A stretch of DNA of 64,000 nt from Trissonchulus latispiculum (taxonomy: Eukaryota > Nematoda > Enoplea > Enoplida > Ironidae), in assembly GCA_030248195.1 (NCBI GenBank), contig JASAND010010987.1, forward strand, positions 39,133 through 103,132, read 5' to 3'. The position numbers and the translations under genes were made by a program. Shown one piece after another: positions 33,931 to 45,925 of the stretch. Numbering within the stretch: the first letter of the stretch is position 1; each line of letters begins with the position of its first letter. Below the pieces are notes generated by a model. It searched no databases and was not told the origin of the DNA. It saw only the letters and a program-made list of their open reading frames with translations.

Positions 33931-35331
33931 ATTTAGCTGCTAATACTGCACGAATTGGATTAATTGTAAGAAGAATCAGTCTAAAGTACTGGTTGAGTAA
34001 CTAGTTTTGTCAGTGACCGAAATTTTCGTCAAAGATTGCTCCACAGTATACTGACGTGAAAGATATTTCCATACAGAATCTTTGAACGTGCTTCTTTTAA
34101 TTTAATATCTATCCTTTGTGAAATATTCTTCCAGTTTCATATATTTTTGTGAAAGTTCAAAACAAACTATAAAGCAAATTCTAACTTAGCTAATCAACTA
34201 GTCTCTCAAGATTGAGGCATATAGTTTAAAAAAGGAATGTTGTTGGTATCTTCAAGTGCGGAGTAGGCTGTGGAGTCTGTGTTATCCTTCCTTAGTTTGG
34301 CAGGCAGCTGAGAATATTAATTTTGTGTCTTGTACTGAATTTTGGTTTGAAGTTGAAGTATCTTCACTAGTTATTTGTCAGTTCATTAGAAGATGTATAG
34401 TCTGATTTTGTAGTTTCAACTAAAATGTAGTCAAAATTTAGCCTTCAGTGGGCAGGTGTTTTTCTATTTCCACAGAGAATTACACCTCTTTGAAATTGAT
34501 GGCACAACTGGGTCTACCCATTTGTGTCGGACCTGAGCAATTTGTCGGTCTACATGCCATTTCCTCTTAACTTATCCGATGCCTAATTGGTTTCGATCAT
34601 GCAGACTTACCCGTTGTACTCACTTCCCTAATTATATCCTGGCACTGAGTCCTTACTCCTTTCTTTATTGACAAGAATCGGAGCGGAGCATCCATTCTAA
34701 TATTCGACATTCTGCGATTTCGTTCATTTTTGCATATTTTATATGTAGTATACGGTTTATGACAAGAGATTTAATCAAAGTCAGGTATCTTAGGGTAGTT
34801 GAGTAATTTTACCTCAGAGTAGAGGTTCGTAAATGGAAGGCAACGGAAAAGTTTCTAGTTTATTTTTGGTCAGTGACAAAAAATCTCAAAACTATATAAA
34901 GCTAGCCGGCATCGATTGGTAACGTTAAAAATATCTGAAGAAGGAATGTGATTGATTTTAGTATGAATTTTCATTTGGGCCTTTAAAATTTTTCACATGT
35001 AGTATATTTGCGTGATCTATTGGAAGGCTTAAAATTTTTAATCTTAAAAACTTCGAATAACTCAACCAAATTACAGTCCTTTTGCATGCTTTTCTGACGA
35101 TGGCGAGCGATGTCTGCGATCTTTGTCCATATTCCAGATTCTTTTGACACTAGTACTAAGGTTTAGCAGATGAAGTCCTCAGCTTTGAGGTGAATTTTCT
35201 CAAATTCCCTAAGAGAGATGACTTTAATAATTTTGAAAACTTATTAAAATGGACTGGATTGGATTACAAAATATATACATAAATCGAGGTTCCAAAAAAT
35301 GACCAAACAATGGACTCTCCTTAAGTCCGTT
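33931..35331. other. Unrecognised A+T-rich sequence
   Basis: I see no gene, tandem repeat or element ends in this 1.4-kb stretch. Confidence 0.45.
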
Positions 35332-35339
35332 CCCTAGTA

Positions 35340-35581
35340 CAATAATGCCCGTAATATTGCGATCTGTTGCAGAAATACAAAAAATCAAACATCGAATCAA
35401 AAATCGCTATTTTGGAAATCTGAATCGAATCGCAGTTTGTTCAGAATGGGGAAAATTGAACTGCATCGAATCGTCTCAAATTTTAATGGAAGTAAATCGA
35501 ACTGAATCGAATCGTATATATTTGAGAAATAGAAAAACTGAACTGAATCGAATCGAAAATGAAATAGCTGAATCAATACAA
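35340..35581. repeat. ATCGAA-rich segment between 8-bp direct repeats
   Basis: The words AATCGAATCG and GAACTGAATCGAA recur between 35385 and 35560. The segment is flanked by a perfect ccctagta (35332-35339, 35582-35589), which looks like a target duplication, but no convincing terminal inverted repeat is present. It may be a small insertion with decayed ends. Confidence 0.5.
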
Positions 35582-35589
35582 CCCTAGTA

Positions 35590-36376
35590 TGTGTGTATGC
35601 TGAACGATGTCATGGGTGTACCCATGTGTGTAGGGGTATGTGTATGTGTGTATGCTGAACGATGTCACGAAAGATGTCATGGGTGTACCCATGTGTGTGT
35701 AGGAGTGTGTGTATGTGTATATGCTGAACGATGTCACGAACGATGTCATGGTGTACCCATGTGTGTGTAGGGGTATGTATATGAGTGTATGCTGAACGAT
35801 GTCACGAACGATGTCATGGGTATAGCCATGTATGTAGGGGTATGTGTATGAGTGTATGCTGAACGATGTCACGAACGATGTCATGGTGTACCCATGTGTG
35901 TGTATGGGTATGTGTATGTGTGTATGCTGAACGATGTCACGAACGATGTCATGGGTGTACCCATGTGTGTAGGGGTATGTGTATGTGTGTATGCTGAACG
36001 ATGTTACGAAAGATGTCATGGGTGTACCCATGGGTGTACCCATGTGTGTGTAGGAGTATGTGTATCTGTGTATGCTGAACGATGTCACGAACGATATTGT
36101 GGGTGTACCCATGTGTGTAGGGGTATGTGTATGTGTGTATGCTGAATGATGTCACGAACGATGTCATGGTGTACCCATGTGTGTGTAGGGGTATGTATAT
36201 GAGTGTATGCTGAACGATGTCACGAACGATGTCATGGGTATAGCCATGTATGTAGGGGTATGTGTAGGAGTGTATGCTGAACGATGTCACGAACGATGTC
36301 ATGGTGTACCCATGTGGGTGCAGGGGTATGTGTATGTGTGTATGCTGAACGATGTCATGGGTGCACCCATGTGTGT

Positions 36377-36378
<2 letters not shown>
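35590..36378. repeat. Minisatellite, 12 units of about 54-80 bp
   Basis: GCTGAACGATGT recurs twelve times (once as GCTGAATGATGT), roughly every 66-71 bp, followed by CACGAACGATGTCATGG, GTGTACCCATGTGTG and GTAGGGGTATGTGTATG. Higher-order structure is visible: a block of four unit types repeats with a period of about 419 bp (35789 and 36208, for example). Long histidine/threonine-rich open frames across it are translations of the repeat. Confidence 0.95.

Positions 36379-36379
<1 letters not shown>

Positions 36380-36442
<63 letters not shown>
36380..36442. repeat. (TA)n microsatellite
   Basis: About 30 uninterrupted TA units directly abut the end of the minisatellite. Confidence 0.95.
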
Positions 36443-36446
<4 letters not shown>

Positions 36447-37082
36447 CTTGTAAATTTCGTTTTGCCATCGCATGGATTATCTACCAAATAATGGCAACTG
36501 ATGCCAACCGTTTGTTCTGTCTGTGTATCTACATTTCGATGTGGTTACCTCAAACAACGGACTGCTCAGTGTTAAGCTGTGAAAGTTTGAAATCAGTTAT
36601 CGGAAGAAGTGAAGCAGTGTCCAATTTTCGGAGATCGAATCGCCGAGTAGCAGATCTCCAGTAGAGCGCCCTACCATTAGGCTAAGAACTCGGACAGCGA
36701 GAGTAGTTTACTTACGCTAATTGCAACCTTTCGAAGTTCATATGAAACGCTGATATATTTGACAACGCTATAACCGGAGATTCAGAATGACTGGATGTTT
36801 TCCTGCTAACTTTTATTTTACCGGAAATTAGAATAAACCCAAAGACTAGTTAGGTAACACTTTACTAATGCATTTTAAACATTTCAGCCAAGGATTGATT
36901 AACAGAGTAATTATAGTTGCAAACTAGTTTTCAGTCATGGATAATTCAAATTTTGATAATTCAAAATTCATACCTCAAAATTGAAGTACTCTATCGATCT
37001 CAAATCCTGAGATTGGATCACACCTAAACCCCAGCCGCCCAGTCTTCTTCACAGCACATGATATCTTCTACTTTCGTTTCTA
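36443..37082. other. Unrecognised sequence with one tRNA-like relic
   Basis: Other than the tRNA-like segment at 36628-36693, no gene or repeat is recognised. Confidence 0.4.
36628..36693 (-). repeat. tRNA-like segment, SINE-head candidate
   Basis: Read on the minus strand it has an A-box-like TTAGCCTAATGGTAGGGC, then a B-box-like GCGATTCGATCTC at a tRNA-like spacing. The acceptor stem is not convincing, so a working tRNA is unlikely. Confidence 0.5.
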
Positions 37083-37474
37083 CCCACACTGAAACAGAAG
37101 TAAAGCACAGCACGACTCTAACTCACTACCACGTTGATTCAGGCCGAGCCGCTCATCCCTCTTCAGATCTCGGCGGGTATGAGGTCCCCGTTCTGCCGGA
37201 ATGCGAGAATCCTCGTCTGACTCCTCCTCCTCCTCCTCCTCCTCCTCCGACATTTCCTCCTCCAGACCAAACAGCTGCTCTTGCTGTTGTTGCTGTTGCT
37301 GTTGCTGGTACTGGTGCTGCTGTTGTTGCTGCGATTGCTGTTGCTGTTGTTGCTGCAGTTGTTGCAGCGGTTGTTGCTGCGGTTATTGCAGCGGTTGTTG
37401 CTGCGGTTGTTGCAGCGGTTGTTGCTGCCCGATTTCTTTCAACCCAATAACACATCTACGATGCTTTTCTCCTT
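37083..37474 (-). pseudogene. Coding-like poly-glutamine and acidic block
   Basis: On the minus strand one frame reads QQQPLQQPQQQPL, then a long glutamine tract, EQLFGLEEEMSEEEEE, SDEDSRIPAERGPHTRRDLK and a stop at about 37083. A stop (TAA) lies inside the glutamine tract near 37388 and another just upstream near 37475, with no start codon. It resembles an exon of a low-complexity regulatory protein, but the in-frame stop argues for a relic or a repeat-driven sequence. The acidic tract after glutamines is shared with 40170-40355. Other frames give poly-leucine or poly-alanine and are artefacts. Confidence 0.45.
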
Positions 37475-37556
37475 AACAACGTTGCAGACATGCACTCTTG
37501 ATTCATCTTTATCTCGTCTGATTTCTTTCAACCCAATAAGACATCTACGAAAACTG
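37430..37556. repeat. Short direct repeat GATTTCTTTCAACCCAATAA
   Basis: GATTTCTTTCAACCCAATAA followed by ACATCTACGA occurs at 37431 and 37518, a period of about 87 bp. Confidence 0.8.
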
Positions 37557-38022
37557 CGGTATCTTAGACCGGACTGACCCTTTCAGAAGGCGTATTCAAC
37601 GCCCCTGCGAATATGGCTGAACTACCGGTCTGATCAGAGGTAATTTCCAGGGCGACTTCCAGAACTGAGTCATGGAAACGCTTTTTCCGTTTCATTATTC
37701 CAAGTAATTATTTCACTGTTCAAAAATCAGCATACGCTCATTTACCATAATTGATAACTTCGTCGATTGATAACTTTATAAAATTTATTTGCAACAAAAT
37801 TTGTTCTGTCTGCAGCCTACGTACCTAACTGATGCCGGATCATGGGACTCATAATCTGAAAAAGAAAGCAGAAAATGTGCAGAAATTAAAATCACAAATT
37901 AGAATTCATCACTACATAATTACAATTTTCTGACTGGTTGGAATGGAACTAAAAAGAGCGAAATAGCATTCATCCACCAGAAGTCATGATGCCATCTGAG
38001 TTCGAAAAAATTGGAACCTCCC
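37557..38022. other. Unrecognised A+T-rich sequence
   Basis: No gene is supported. Confidence 0.4.
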
Positions 38023-38100
38023 GTTGTATTCGAACCCACAATTTCTCGGGCACAAGGCGAGCGCTCTGCAAACTGGGGTACAAGTCGCACCAAGTTGTAT
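38023..38100 (-). repeat. tRNA-like SINE-head candidate
   Basis: The minus strand has GTTTGCAGAGCGCTCGCC (A-box region) and GTGGGTTCGAATACAACGGG (B box). It resembles 40790-40870 in layout: both are followed by GAAAAATT-like text. Probable tRNA-derived SINE relic. Confidence 0.5.
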
Positions 38101-38589
38101 CAAGTTTTTTACCCAGTTTAAAAAATGTAACAACCTAGGATAACCTGCGTTTTGGTGCAAAGCCTCCCTGCTACGCAGTCACGACTTAGCAGACTCACGA
38201 CTCTACATGTACAAAAATTCAAATTTTTTCAACCGTTTGTTAATTGCTCTTGTTAGGTGAGCGAACCATTTCACGCTTTAAGCAAATTAGACTTGGTATT
38301 TTTAATTAGAAATTCTAATTAAAAATTACGCTTTTCTTTGAAATTTCATTGAATTCTAAAGAGTGACTCATGGAGTACTCTTGAAGGACTATCAGCTGGC
38401 GCAAAACTTAAAACTAACTCAAAACTTTGTTCGCCAGGTGACTTTAGGCGAACCAATAGAAGTCAATTTTTAGTCGAACGATGCGTGACTCAAAGCTAAA
38501 TGTTCGTGACTCATTCGTAGCTTTGCTTGCTCTTTCTGGATCAAACAGTTCCAGCACTGGATGAAAGAGTTGGTTCGCTAAGGAGACAC
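38101..38589. other. Unrecognised A+T-rich sequence
   Basis: A TTTTTAATTAGAAATTCTAATTAAAAATT palindrome-like stretch lies near 38298-38327, described here in part only. No gene is supported. Confidence 0.35.
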
Positions 38590-38953
38590 ACGTCACGTAA
38601 TTGCGTACCTAGTAGACTCCCCGCAAATCCATACCCAGTAGGCAATTGCGTATGCTCACTCTTTTCTGAAGGAAGGCACCCCCACCCCCGCAAATGTATC
38701 ATTCGACCTCCCCCCCACCGCAAAACAGACCCATCATTTTGCAACTGACGAATGATAGGTCACATTTGCGATTGGGTGGCTTACTGTAGAAAAAAGTGAG
38801 AATACTCAATTGCGTACTGGGTACTGATTTGCGGTGGGGGCGTCCACTAGGTACCCAATTCCGGGGGGGGGCCATCAGCGCGCAGGGCATGGCTCGATAG
38901 CTGATAACAGTGAGTCAACCAGCTGTCACGTTTTTGTCTATTATGTACTCTTG
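38590..38953. mobile_element. Foldback relic of the CAAGAG family
   Basis: The right end is intact (TATTATGTACTCTTG, ending 38953). The arms mirror each other around 38730: TGCGTACCTAGTAGACTCCC and CCAGTAGGCAATTGCGTATG on the left, CAATTGCGTACTGGGTACTG and CCACTAGGTACCCAATTCC on the right, with G or C runs after each. The left terminus is not recognisable, so no 7-bp duplication can be tested (gtttcaa would be expected on the left). Confidence 0.7.
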
Positions 38954-40169
38954 GTTTCAACCATTTAAGGTTTAGGGTTTCAGGATTAAACAAGGTTTAA
39001 GGAATGTCTAAGTATCACGTGGTTTCTTATATCAAACAGTATGCAAACAAATGTTCCATGATTTAAAAACTTTAGTTCAGTGCATACGTAAGGAATTCCA
39101 CAACGTATATAATAACTAAGCATTGTTGTAAGCCTCCAAATATTTTGAAATGTTAAGGGTCATCGAAACAAAAAGTTGTTAAATTGTCTCGATATATTTT
39201 GAGACAAATCGGCAACTAATAGTGAATACTTTGCATACTTCTGATCAAATCGTTAGTTTATAACAATACATCAAGCGTTCTTTCTTAAGAAAGTGTCATA
39301 ATGATATTCTGTCTAAGAATAACTATTACTAATACAGCTGTTTAAAATCTGGTTAAATCGTTGATTCTAGTCCAGTACATATCGCCTATTTGCGTGTTTC
39401 GATGCTTTAATTACGCTAGATGTCTAGACATTATTCTTATTATCAAGAATACATAAATAATTATAGACAGACTAGGCAGACTCTGTTATCACAGCAAATC
39501 CTTTTTCTCTGTTAGCCTATTGCTACCGCTGGCATGTTACATACCAGTGACCATTTCGTGCTTATTAAGAGGGAGCCACTTTGGCAAAAAAATATAGTCA
39601 CGGATTTCGCTCATTCTCACATTATATGCCCTGTATGTTCTCAAAAACGAAGGATAATGCTTGCGCTAAATACACGCGCCATTACCATAAACCATAAAAT
39701 GTTGCGAACAGGGTAATTTTTATAGTTTTTTCAGCCGTAAAAGTCCATATTTTGGTCATTTGTCAACTTTCTCCGATTCCGCTGATTTATGCATATTTCG
39801 TTGTCCAAACGGTGTATCCTAACAAGCTTTAAAATTAAAGTCTGTTGTCTGTCCAATTTCAACTCAAAGTGAAGTGTGTATGTGTTAACTTACAGGTAGT
39901 GCTAAAAGTCGGAATGTTTTCCACGTGAACCTGAGAAATCTCATGAATGGCTAAATGGATCCGTCCAAGCTTTATATCATATTATTTGCGTATTTTCCGG
40001 ACTGTGATCTGCAGGAATCAATCATTTTTGGAAACTTGATCTATAAGCTGAACCATGTTACGATTATTAGAAAAATGAGACTGTCGATGTTTACATAACT
40101 TTGCTTTAAGTTTTGTTCGCACAATCAAGATTTAAATGTTATGTTAATTTAGCTGTATGTCGTATATAT
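38954..40169. other. Unrecognised A+T-rich sequence
   Basis: No gene, tandem repeat or element ends are recognised. Confidence 0.4.
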
Positions 40170-40355
40170 ATTTTTCTGCGCCGGAGACTTAGTCTGGACG
40201 AGTTGTCGCCCGCCGAATTCCGGCAACAACAACAGCAACAAGCAGCAGCAACAGGGACAGCAACGGCAACAGCAATTGCAACAGCAGCAGCAACTGCTGG
40301 TTAAGAAGGTATTGCGTATGGAGGAGGATATGGATGAGGAGGAGCCAGATGGTTG
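40170..40355 (+). pseudogene. Coding-like poly-glutamine block with acidic tail
   Basis: One frame reads RRRLSLDELSPAEFRQQQQQQ and ends in alanine/threonine text. The neighbouring frame continues QQQQGQQRQQQLQQQQQLL, VKKVLRMEEDMDEEEPDG and a stop at about 40355. Each half looks like protein and they meet inside the CAA/CAG tract, so a one-base change there has probably split one reading frame. A pyrimidine run and AG at about 40170-40187 could be a splice acceptor. No family is recognised. It shares the glutamine-then-acidic plan with 37083-37474, on the other strand. Confidence 0.45.
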
Positions 40356-42439
40356 ATCCCCCATTACTGCACAACGTGGTCTGGGATCGCCTATTCTGTG
40401 TGATCTTACTGTTGTACAAACCGTCAAGCATCAACTTATCCCTAGTATTTACCAATCAAGTTTGGTGTCTAAGTTGGACTGGAAGTTAGCACCCTCCCAG
40501 CTATCCCTTTATCTCGTTGCTCTGAAACTGAAAGTCTGAAAGATCTACAAGATCCGAAAAGAATAGTAAAGAAAAGAATATCTGAAAGACAACAGAAATA
40601 AAAGAGCACACCGAATGTTTTGCAAACAGAGCAAAATATTCCGCGATCTTTCTTTCTTTCGATAAATCTGTCTGGAAAATGAGAGGGAAGCTATTAATAA
40701 CTTCGAAGCATGTACATCCATGTTGTAGATGAAATTATTGAAAATGAAATTAAGTTACACCTCGTCACATGCCCACAAAGGCTGAAAAATTCTGCACCCA
40801 ACGGGATTAGAACCCACACTTCTCGTTTAACGTATGATCGTTGCCCTGCCAGTTAGTTGAGTACAAGTCAGTCGCATTAGAATGGCGTCTAGTGGTCGTT
40901 GAACGAGTGTGTACCACATTATCATGACATGGATCGTCTGTTCATGGTGTTGGGTCCTGGTTTCCTGTTAGCATAATTTTGAAGAAGCTTAAACCTTCAA
41001 CGGATTTTTGACAAAGTGTGTACCATGGGTGTTTATTGTTCTCTAATATAATCTAACGGAATGAGTATGCAGTTAACCTTGGGAGTAGTTAGCAATTTTT
41101 CAATAATTACGAGCAAAATCTTAAACGTTTAGAAGAATTTTCAAAATTAGGTTGACTGTCATGATGAATTACAAAATCTGTAAAATCGCCGTTTTCTGCC
41201 AGTTTCTGCCAGCTTCCTACCAACATCTCCGTTGTATGCCATTGAGTTGTTCAACGTTGTAACTTAGTTATATCCTGCACCAGTTCAGTTTGATTGCTAC
41301 CAGTTTTTTTGTGTTTTAAGACTGCGCTGGCTGTAGCAGGTCGTTTGACACCGTTGCTGACCTTCATATCAATTCAACTGTGCGCCCCCAAGGACGGTTT
41401 TTGACAATTTTAGCAGGACGTGCTCTTTTGTGCAGCGCTGAAAAATGTCGAGAATACGCTGCAGGTGATGAGTTTCGGTCGGACTAGTCACTAAAATATG
41501 ATCAATGTAAGCACTAAATCCCTCCAATACGATCAATTATCCGCTGGAAGGTACTGGGATCGTTCAGTGCAGAAGTTAGAAGTCAGAAGTCAGAAGAAGA
41601 AAATATAGACAAAATTATAACTACCAAGACCAAGAGTATAAATTCTATACTCTTGTATACACGCATGGCCCCACAAAGTCCTGTAAGTGGATGAAATTTC
41701 CTATCTCAAGAATCAAGTATATATGCAATAATGAACGTGTACCTATATCTATTTTGAAATAAACTCTTTGTCTGCGCAAAAGTTTTTGGTTAGCTGTGTT
41801 AAACATTTAGTTTATCGTGAGATACTGTCCCAAGTCAGAAAATCCATCTTCTGTCTGCTTGATTCTGCGTAACTTTGTAGATACAGGAGACAATCTTGAG
41901 ATGCTCGAGGTTAAAGGAACAAATCTTAAACGCGGTTGGGTATAAATTTATAATTAAGTCTGTGTGGAAATAAAGTTGGCATTAAAAAATACGGCCGTCA
42001 GGTGCAATTCATAACCGCGACTTCTGGATTAACGGCCCGTCACTCTATGCAGACTGAGCTGCTTTGCAGTTTCATTACAACATACCTTCGTCTTTTATCG
42101 CTTCACTGTAGCTCTGGTGGTCTGAAGCAAAGAGCTAAACATTAATATTTCTCAAACTTCTGCACACACACACACATTTAAAATGTGGAATAAAAATTAC
42201 AAAATGAACCAACTAAAGCTGTATATTTTAATGAGGAGACTAAGCAGAAGAACAAACATTCTTTAATTTTTGCAACTGGATGGGATCTTTGATACTTGCA
42301 AAATTAATGAAAGAATTTTGAATTAGCACTTCCGGATACACCACCCAAATTAGATAACTAAACTAACTTTAGTTCTCGGAAATTATTTTCGTGTACTTTC
42401 GAAGTAATATCTTTCCAGATTTTTTACAGACTGAATAAA
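40356..42439. other. Unrecognised sequence with tRNA-like relics
   Basis: Apart from tRNA-like text at 40796-40870 and a weaker case at about 41995-42068 on the minus strand, no gene or repeat is recognised. A short AGAAGTCAGAAGTCAGAAG repeat lies at 41578. Confidence 0.4.
40796..40870 (-). repeat. tRNA-like SINE-head candidate
   Basis: The minus strand carries CTAACTGGCAGGGCAACGAT and a B-box-like GTGGGTTCTAATCCCGTTGG. Downstream text (GGTGCAGAATTTTTC) is similar to that after the 38023-38100 segment, which suggests one SINE family. Confidence 0.5.
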
Positions 42440-42905
42440 TTTTTTCGAGAGACGTTGACGATATCAATCGATACCTCCATTAAATGCCTGGGGAACCTTT
42501 TCTAGTTGCTATGAAATCACTCGTCGTAATGGAGAAATTAGCAAAAATGTATGCGCAACCTGGTTTTTGCCTACTTTTCCCAACTTTGGCAAGCGACCAC
42601 ATTAGCTGGAAAGCAATCGGGGCAACTAAAAATGGGTCTCAGGGTATTTTTGTGTACAACACACCTACTAAGTGGCAACCCTGTACCTAGCATAGTATAT
42701 GCTCTACAATCGCGGGAAAAAACTTGGTCATGTTTTTGGAAAAACTACATTTTTATGATAGCAGCGTACGGGATAGTAGTTGGAAAATTATCATGCCACG
42801 GATAATCGACCTCTACGAAACCTTCAAATCGACACCCTTAGTTTAATTTTACGGCTTGCGTAGCTCAGGAAGTGGTGGATTATTATGATTTCCGCATGTA
42901 ACCAT
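42440..42905 (+). repeat. Dispersed repeat, diverged copy of 59580-60020
   Basis: Shared phrases in the same order and orientation include GAGAAATTA, GCAATCGGGGCAACTAAAA, GGTATTTTTGTG and TTTAATTTTACGGCTTGCGTAGCT. The copies differ at perhaps a quarter of positions. There is no long open frame. Confidence 0.75.
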
Positions 42906-44453
42906 CGTTGCAGAAAGTGCAATTATTATCCAGTTTCAGTAGACTACTTTTTATGTGATTCGTGCTTTATCTTCCTATTTCGAACGAGTAGTCTTCAGGT
43001 AGAGTTAATTCCACCGGAAGCGCAGATTCTTTGCTACGACTGAACCCTGAATACAATGTAAAAGTGCCACAGCTACTTCACTGCTGTTCCCTATGTTTAA
43101 CATTCACTGCCACTCAGAACTGGACTGGAAGTAGCCACGAGTTTTAACGGTTTTTGTAAACCAATTTTCTAATTTCCACCAGCCATTTTTATGCGTTTGA
43201 TGCTGCCTGCTTCCGAGGCATAAAGCAGGGTCCACCAGAAATGCGTCTGGCCGCAGTTTCTTATCCGGACTCAACGAAAGCTTAAAGGCGCGTAAGCTAG
43301 ACGCTACATTATATCGGGAGAAAAATCACTTTTGTAAGAGTAAAAACTTTAAATGTTTCTTCTACCTCTGTGTACCAATATTTCTGTATTTTCCAAAAAT
43401 TTCTTCGGGTTCTGGGGGATTTGTTTAGTTGCTGGCTACCTGTATCCATATCACATCTTTTTGAACTGGCAAATTTCACATCAATAAGTAGAGCTTTACT
43501 AGTTGCATAATCGTGAATATATATATTATATATATACACTGTACTGCTCTCATTCAACAGGTCAGGCAGGATCAAGGCTAGCGGTAAAGTTGCTATTAAT
43601 TAACAAAAGTTCTAACTGAAGCAGAACATCCAATTCTTTGTTCTTCCAAAACACGTTTTTCGCAAAAAAGACATACAAATGGCAATTTAAAATAACGCAT
43701 GACTACCTTTTTTTACAAATTTTTATCTACAAAACGCCTGTCAACAAACAATTCACGATGAATTTAGCTTTTTAATTGTAACCAACGTTTATGGTATTCA
43801 CTGCTTTGGCTCACTGCTTTTGCCTTTGAATAATATTACCGGTGTCTGTCCTATCTGTGTCATGTCTCATGTCTGCCCATCTTTAATATCTTTCTTTGCT
43901 GATTCACTAGAATACTTTTGCTAGAATGCAGTTGACAATTTCCAAATATATTTGATTTCCTTTGCATTGCGCGTTTTCTTGCAAGAATCATTATCAGCAG
44001 CACCTGGTAAAATGATCAGTTGTTACCTATTCTTCTATAGATCGCATGTTTCCCAGTACCGCTGCTGTAGTTAGATAGATCGGTTTATTAGCACAGCACA
44101 ATATAGTAAACAATCATTGTATCTGGTTAATAAGCATTAGTCCAGATAGTTAGTAATATATAGGTATATATATGAAATTTATTTAGAATTTCGAGTAGTA
44201 GTTCAGAGGGATTGTTTGTCCAATTTTCTCCAAAGTTTTTGATGGCAATATCTCTTCTTGCCAGCCATTGCAAGCAATCTAAGACAGAGAAAAACAAACA
44301 CAGAAAAGAAGAAGGAAAGAAAATATATACGACATAAAAGAAGAGATGTAACTCAAACAGTTTAGGGTTGTGCTTGTGCAGGACGGTGAACCTTGCTAGA
44401 AGGCATTGAAACACCGCCCTTCAGGTTAACTTCCTCATTGCTTTATTGGGTCA
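42906..44453. other. Unrecognised A+T-rich sequence
   Basis: No gene is supported. Small TA runs lie at 43518-43536. The 44290-44340 stretch, just past the LINE 3' end, is A-rich. Confidence 0.35.
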
Positions 44454-45022
44454 TTAAAGGCAATTTGATTTACAGAATCTCATTAAATTAATATCAGAAA
44501 GGTGCTTACTAAAGGTTTCGATAGAAGTTGCATTAACAACATTTTCAGGTAAGGAGTTCCAACTTTTAACAACTCGTCTTGAAAAGAAAGCTGCGCGTTG
44601 ACTAGATCTGACAACAGGAATAACAAGTTTAGAAGTTCTATTGTTTCGAAGTCCAGTTGTAGGTGCAAAAGTGAAAAACTCATTAGAATTTAAATCAATG
44701 GTAGCGTTTATTATTTGGTACGTAACTTTTAGGTCAGCTATTATCCTTCGTAGTTCTAGGGGTTGTAGTTTTAATAAATTTAGCCGTTGCCTGTAACTTA
44801 GATTACGGGTATCTGATAACTGTCTAGTAAAATATTTCTGAACTCTCTCTAACTTGTCGATAAGACCAATTTGGTGTGGGCTCCAAACTGGTGACGCATA
44901 CTCTAAATGAGGGCGAACAAAGGTAACATAGAGCTTAAGCATAATTTCGTGCTGCCTGCTATGAAAAGCTCTCATTATTTGGCCTAATATTTGTCTAGAT
45001 TTAATACTAGAATGATGTTACT
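44454..45022 (-). mobile_element. LINE 3' end: reverse-transcriptase C-terminal region
   Basis: An open frame runs from about 45022 to 44454 (173 codons from an internal methionine at 44975). It has the hallmarks of the segment after the polymerase core of jockey/CR1-type non-LTR retrotransposons: ILGQIMRAFH, LYVTFVRPHLEYASPVWSPH, KLERVQKYFTRQL, and LELRRIIADLKVTYQI followed by a hydrophobic end. The catalytic core is absent upstream, because stops appear beyond 45022, so this is a 5'-truncated, inactive copy. AATAAA on the minus strand lies about 20 bp past the stop. It is related to the fragment at 62730-63605. Confidence 0.85.
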
Positions 45023-45669
45023 TATACTTCTTTATACAGAATGATTACTTAGATTCTAAAATACTAGATCGACTGTTTGCAGTTTAAGACGTTGCTGTTT
45101 GTTCGTGAAAAAGTGGTGGATCGAAAAACACTATATATGAACAAATGCTTAACTGTTCCAGAGGCTTAATTTTTAAGGCAAAATAATACCAGCAACATGT
45201 ATTGTGTGAAAGGTTGAAATCAGGGTTGCAAAGTTACCGTAACATGACTACAGTCTAAATACAACAGTAACTTGTACAGTAGAACTTTACAACAAAACGT
45301 CTGATTTCTTAACTCCCACTATATATCGTTGATGTATCTTAGGTCACTCTCCTATAGATAAAGAAATTCTGAAACGCCTTTTGTCATGATCAATCAAAGG
45401 TACATAAATCTCAACGAAATCGTTGCATGGAGCAGTCGTAGTCGAATTTCAGAAACATTGATTAATTAGACCTTAAACCGAGGCTTTGGTTTATGTTCAG
45501 AATAGTTTTTTGTAAATAGGTACCACCACGGCGGCACCTCCTGCGATGGGAAGGTAACAGAAGTCTGCTCTAGCGTAATACCTGACGAAGAACTGTCACA
45601 GAAATTGGTAGACAACATTCGAATTATCACTACTGACTTCGATTCGATCTGTGACTCTGGAATTATAAT
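45023..45669. other. Unrecognised A+T-rich sequence
   Basis: No gene is supported. CAGGGTTGCAAAGTTACCGT at 45226 resembles a hAT-type terminus but no partner end was found. Confidence 0.35.
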
Positions 45670-45925
45670 ACCATGTGTCACGGTGTGATTTTTGCCCCTT
45701 GCGAACTTCCCCCCAGAAAAACTACACCGTTGTGGACTTCCCCCCCCCGGAAAAAATACACCGGTGTGAATTTTCCGGGGGGAAACTTTGCACCAAACCA
45801 AGAAAAATAATGCAGATTTCTGTTTATAAATTTAGTTTGGCTCATAATTGAGGTAACTGATTATGCTTTGAAGATGGAATATGATTAACATAATCCGCCA
45901 ATATAATTATTCATAATAATAATAC

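Noticed and set aside
35590..36378. CRISPR-like regular repeat
   Set aside because: The units are fully tandem without unique spacers.
35573..36473. Long minus-strand frames rich in HGYTHDIV-type repeats (up to 179 codons)
   Set aside because: They are translations of the GCTGAACGATGT minisatellite. All frames are open because unit lengths vary, and there is no non-repeat protein sequence.
37201..37577. Poly-cysteine, poly-leucine and poly-alanine frames
   Set aside because: They are alternative readings of the CTG/TTG tract. Only the glutamine frame on the minus strand has protein-like continuation.
41995..42068. tRNA-like text on the minus strand
   Set aside because: Only weak A- and B-box resemblance; the arms do not fold convincingly.
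44127..44414. 95-codon minus-strand frame
   Set aside because: It lies beyond the LINE stop, in its 3' tail and A+T-rich flank, with no motif.
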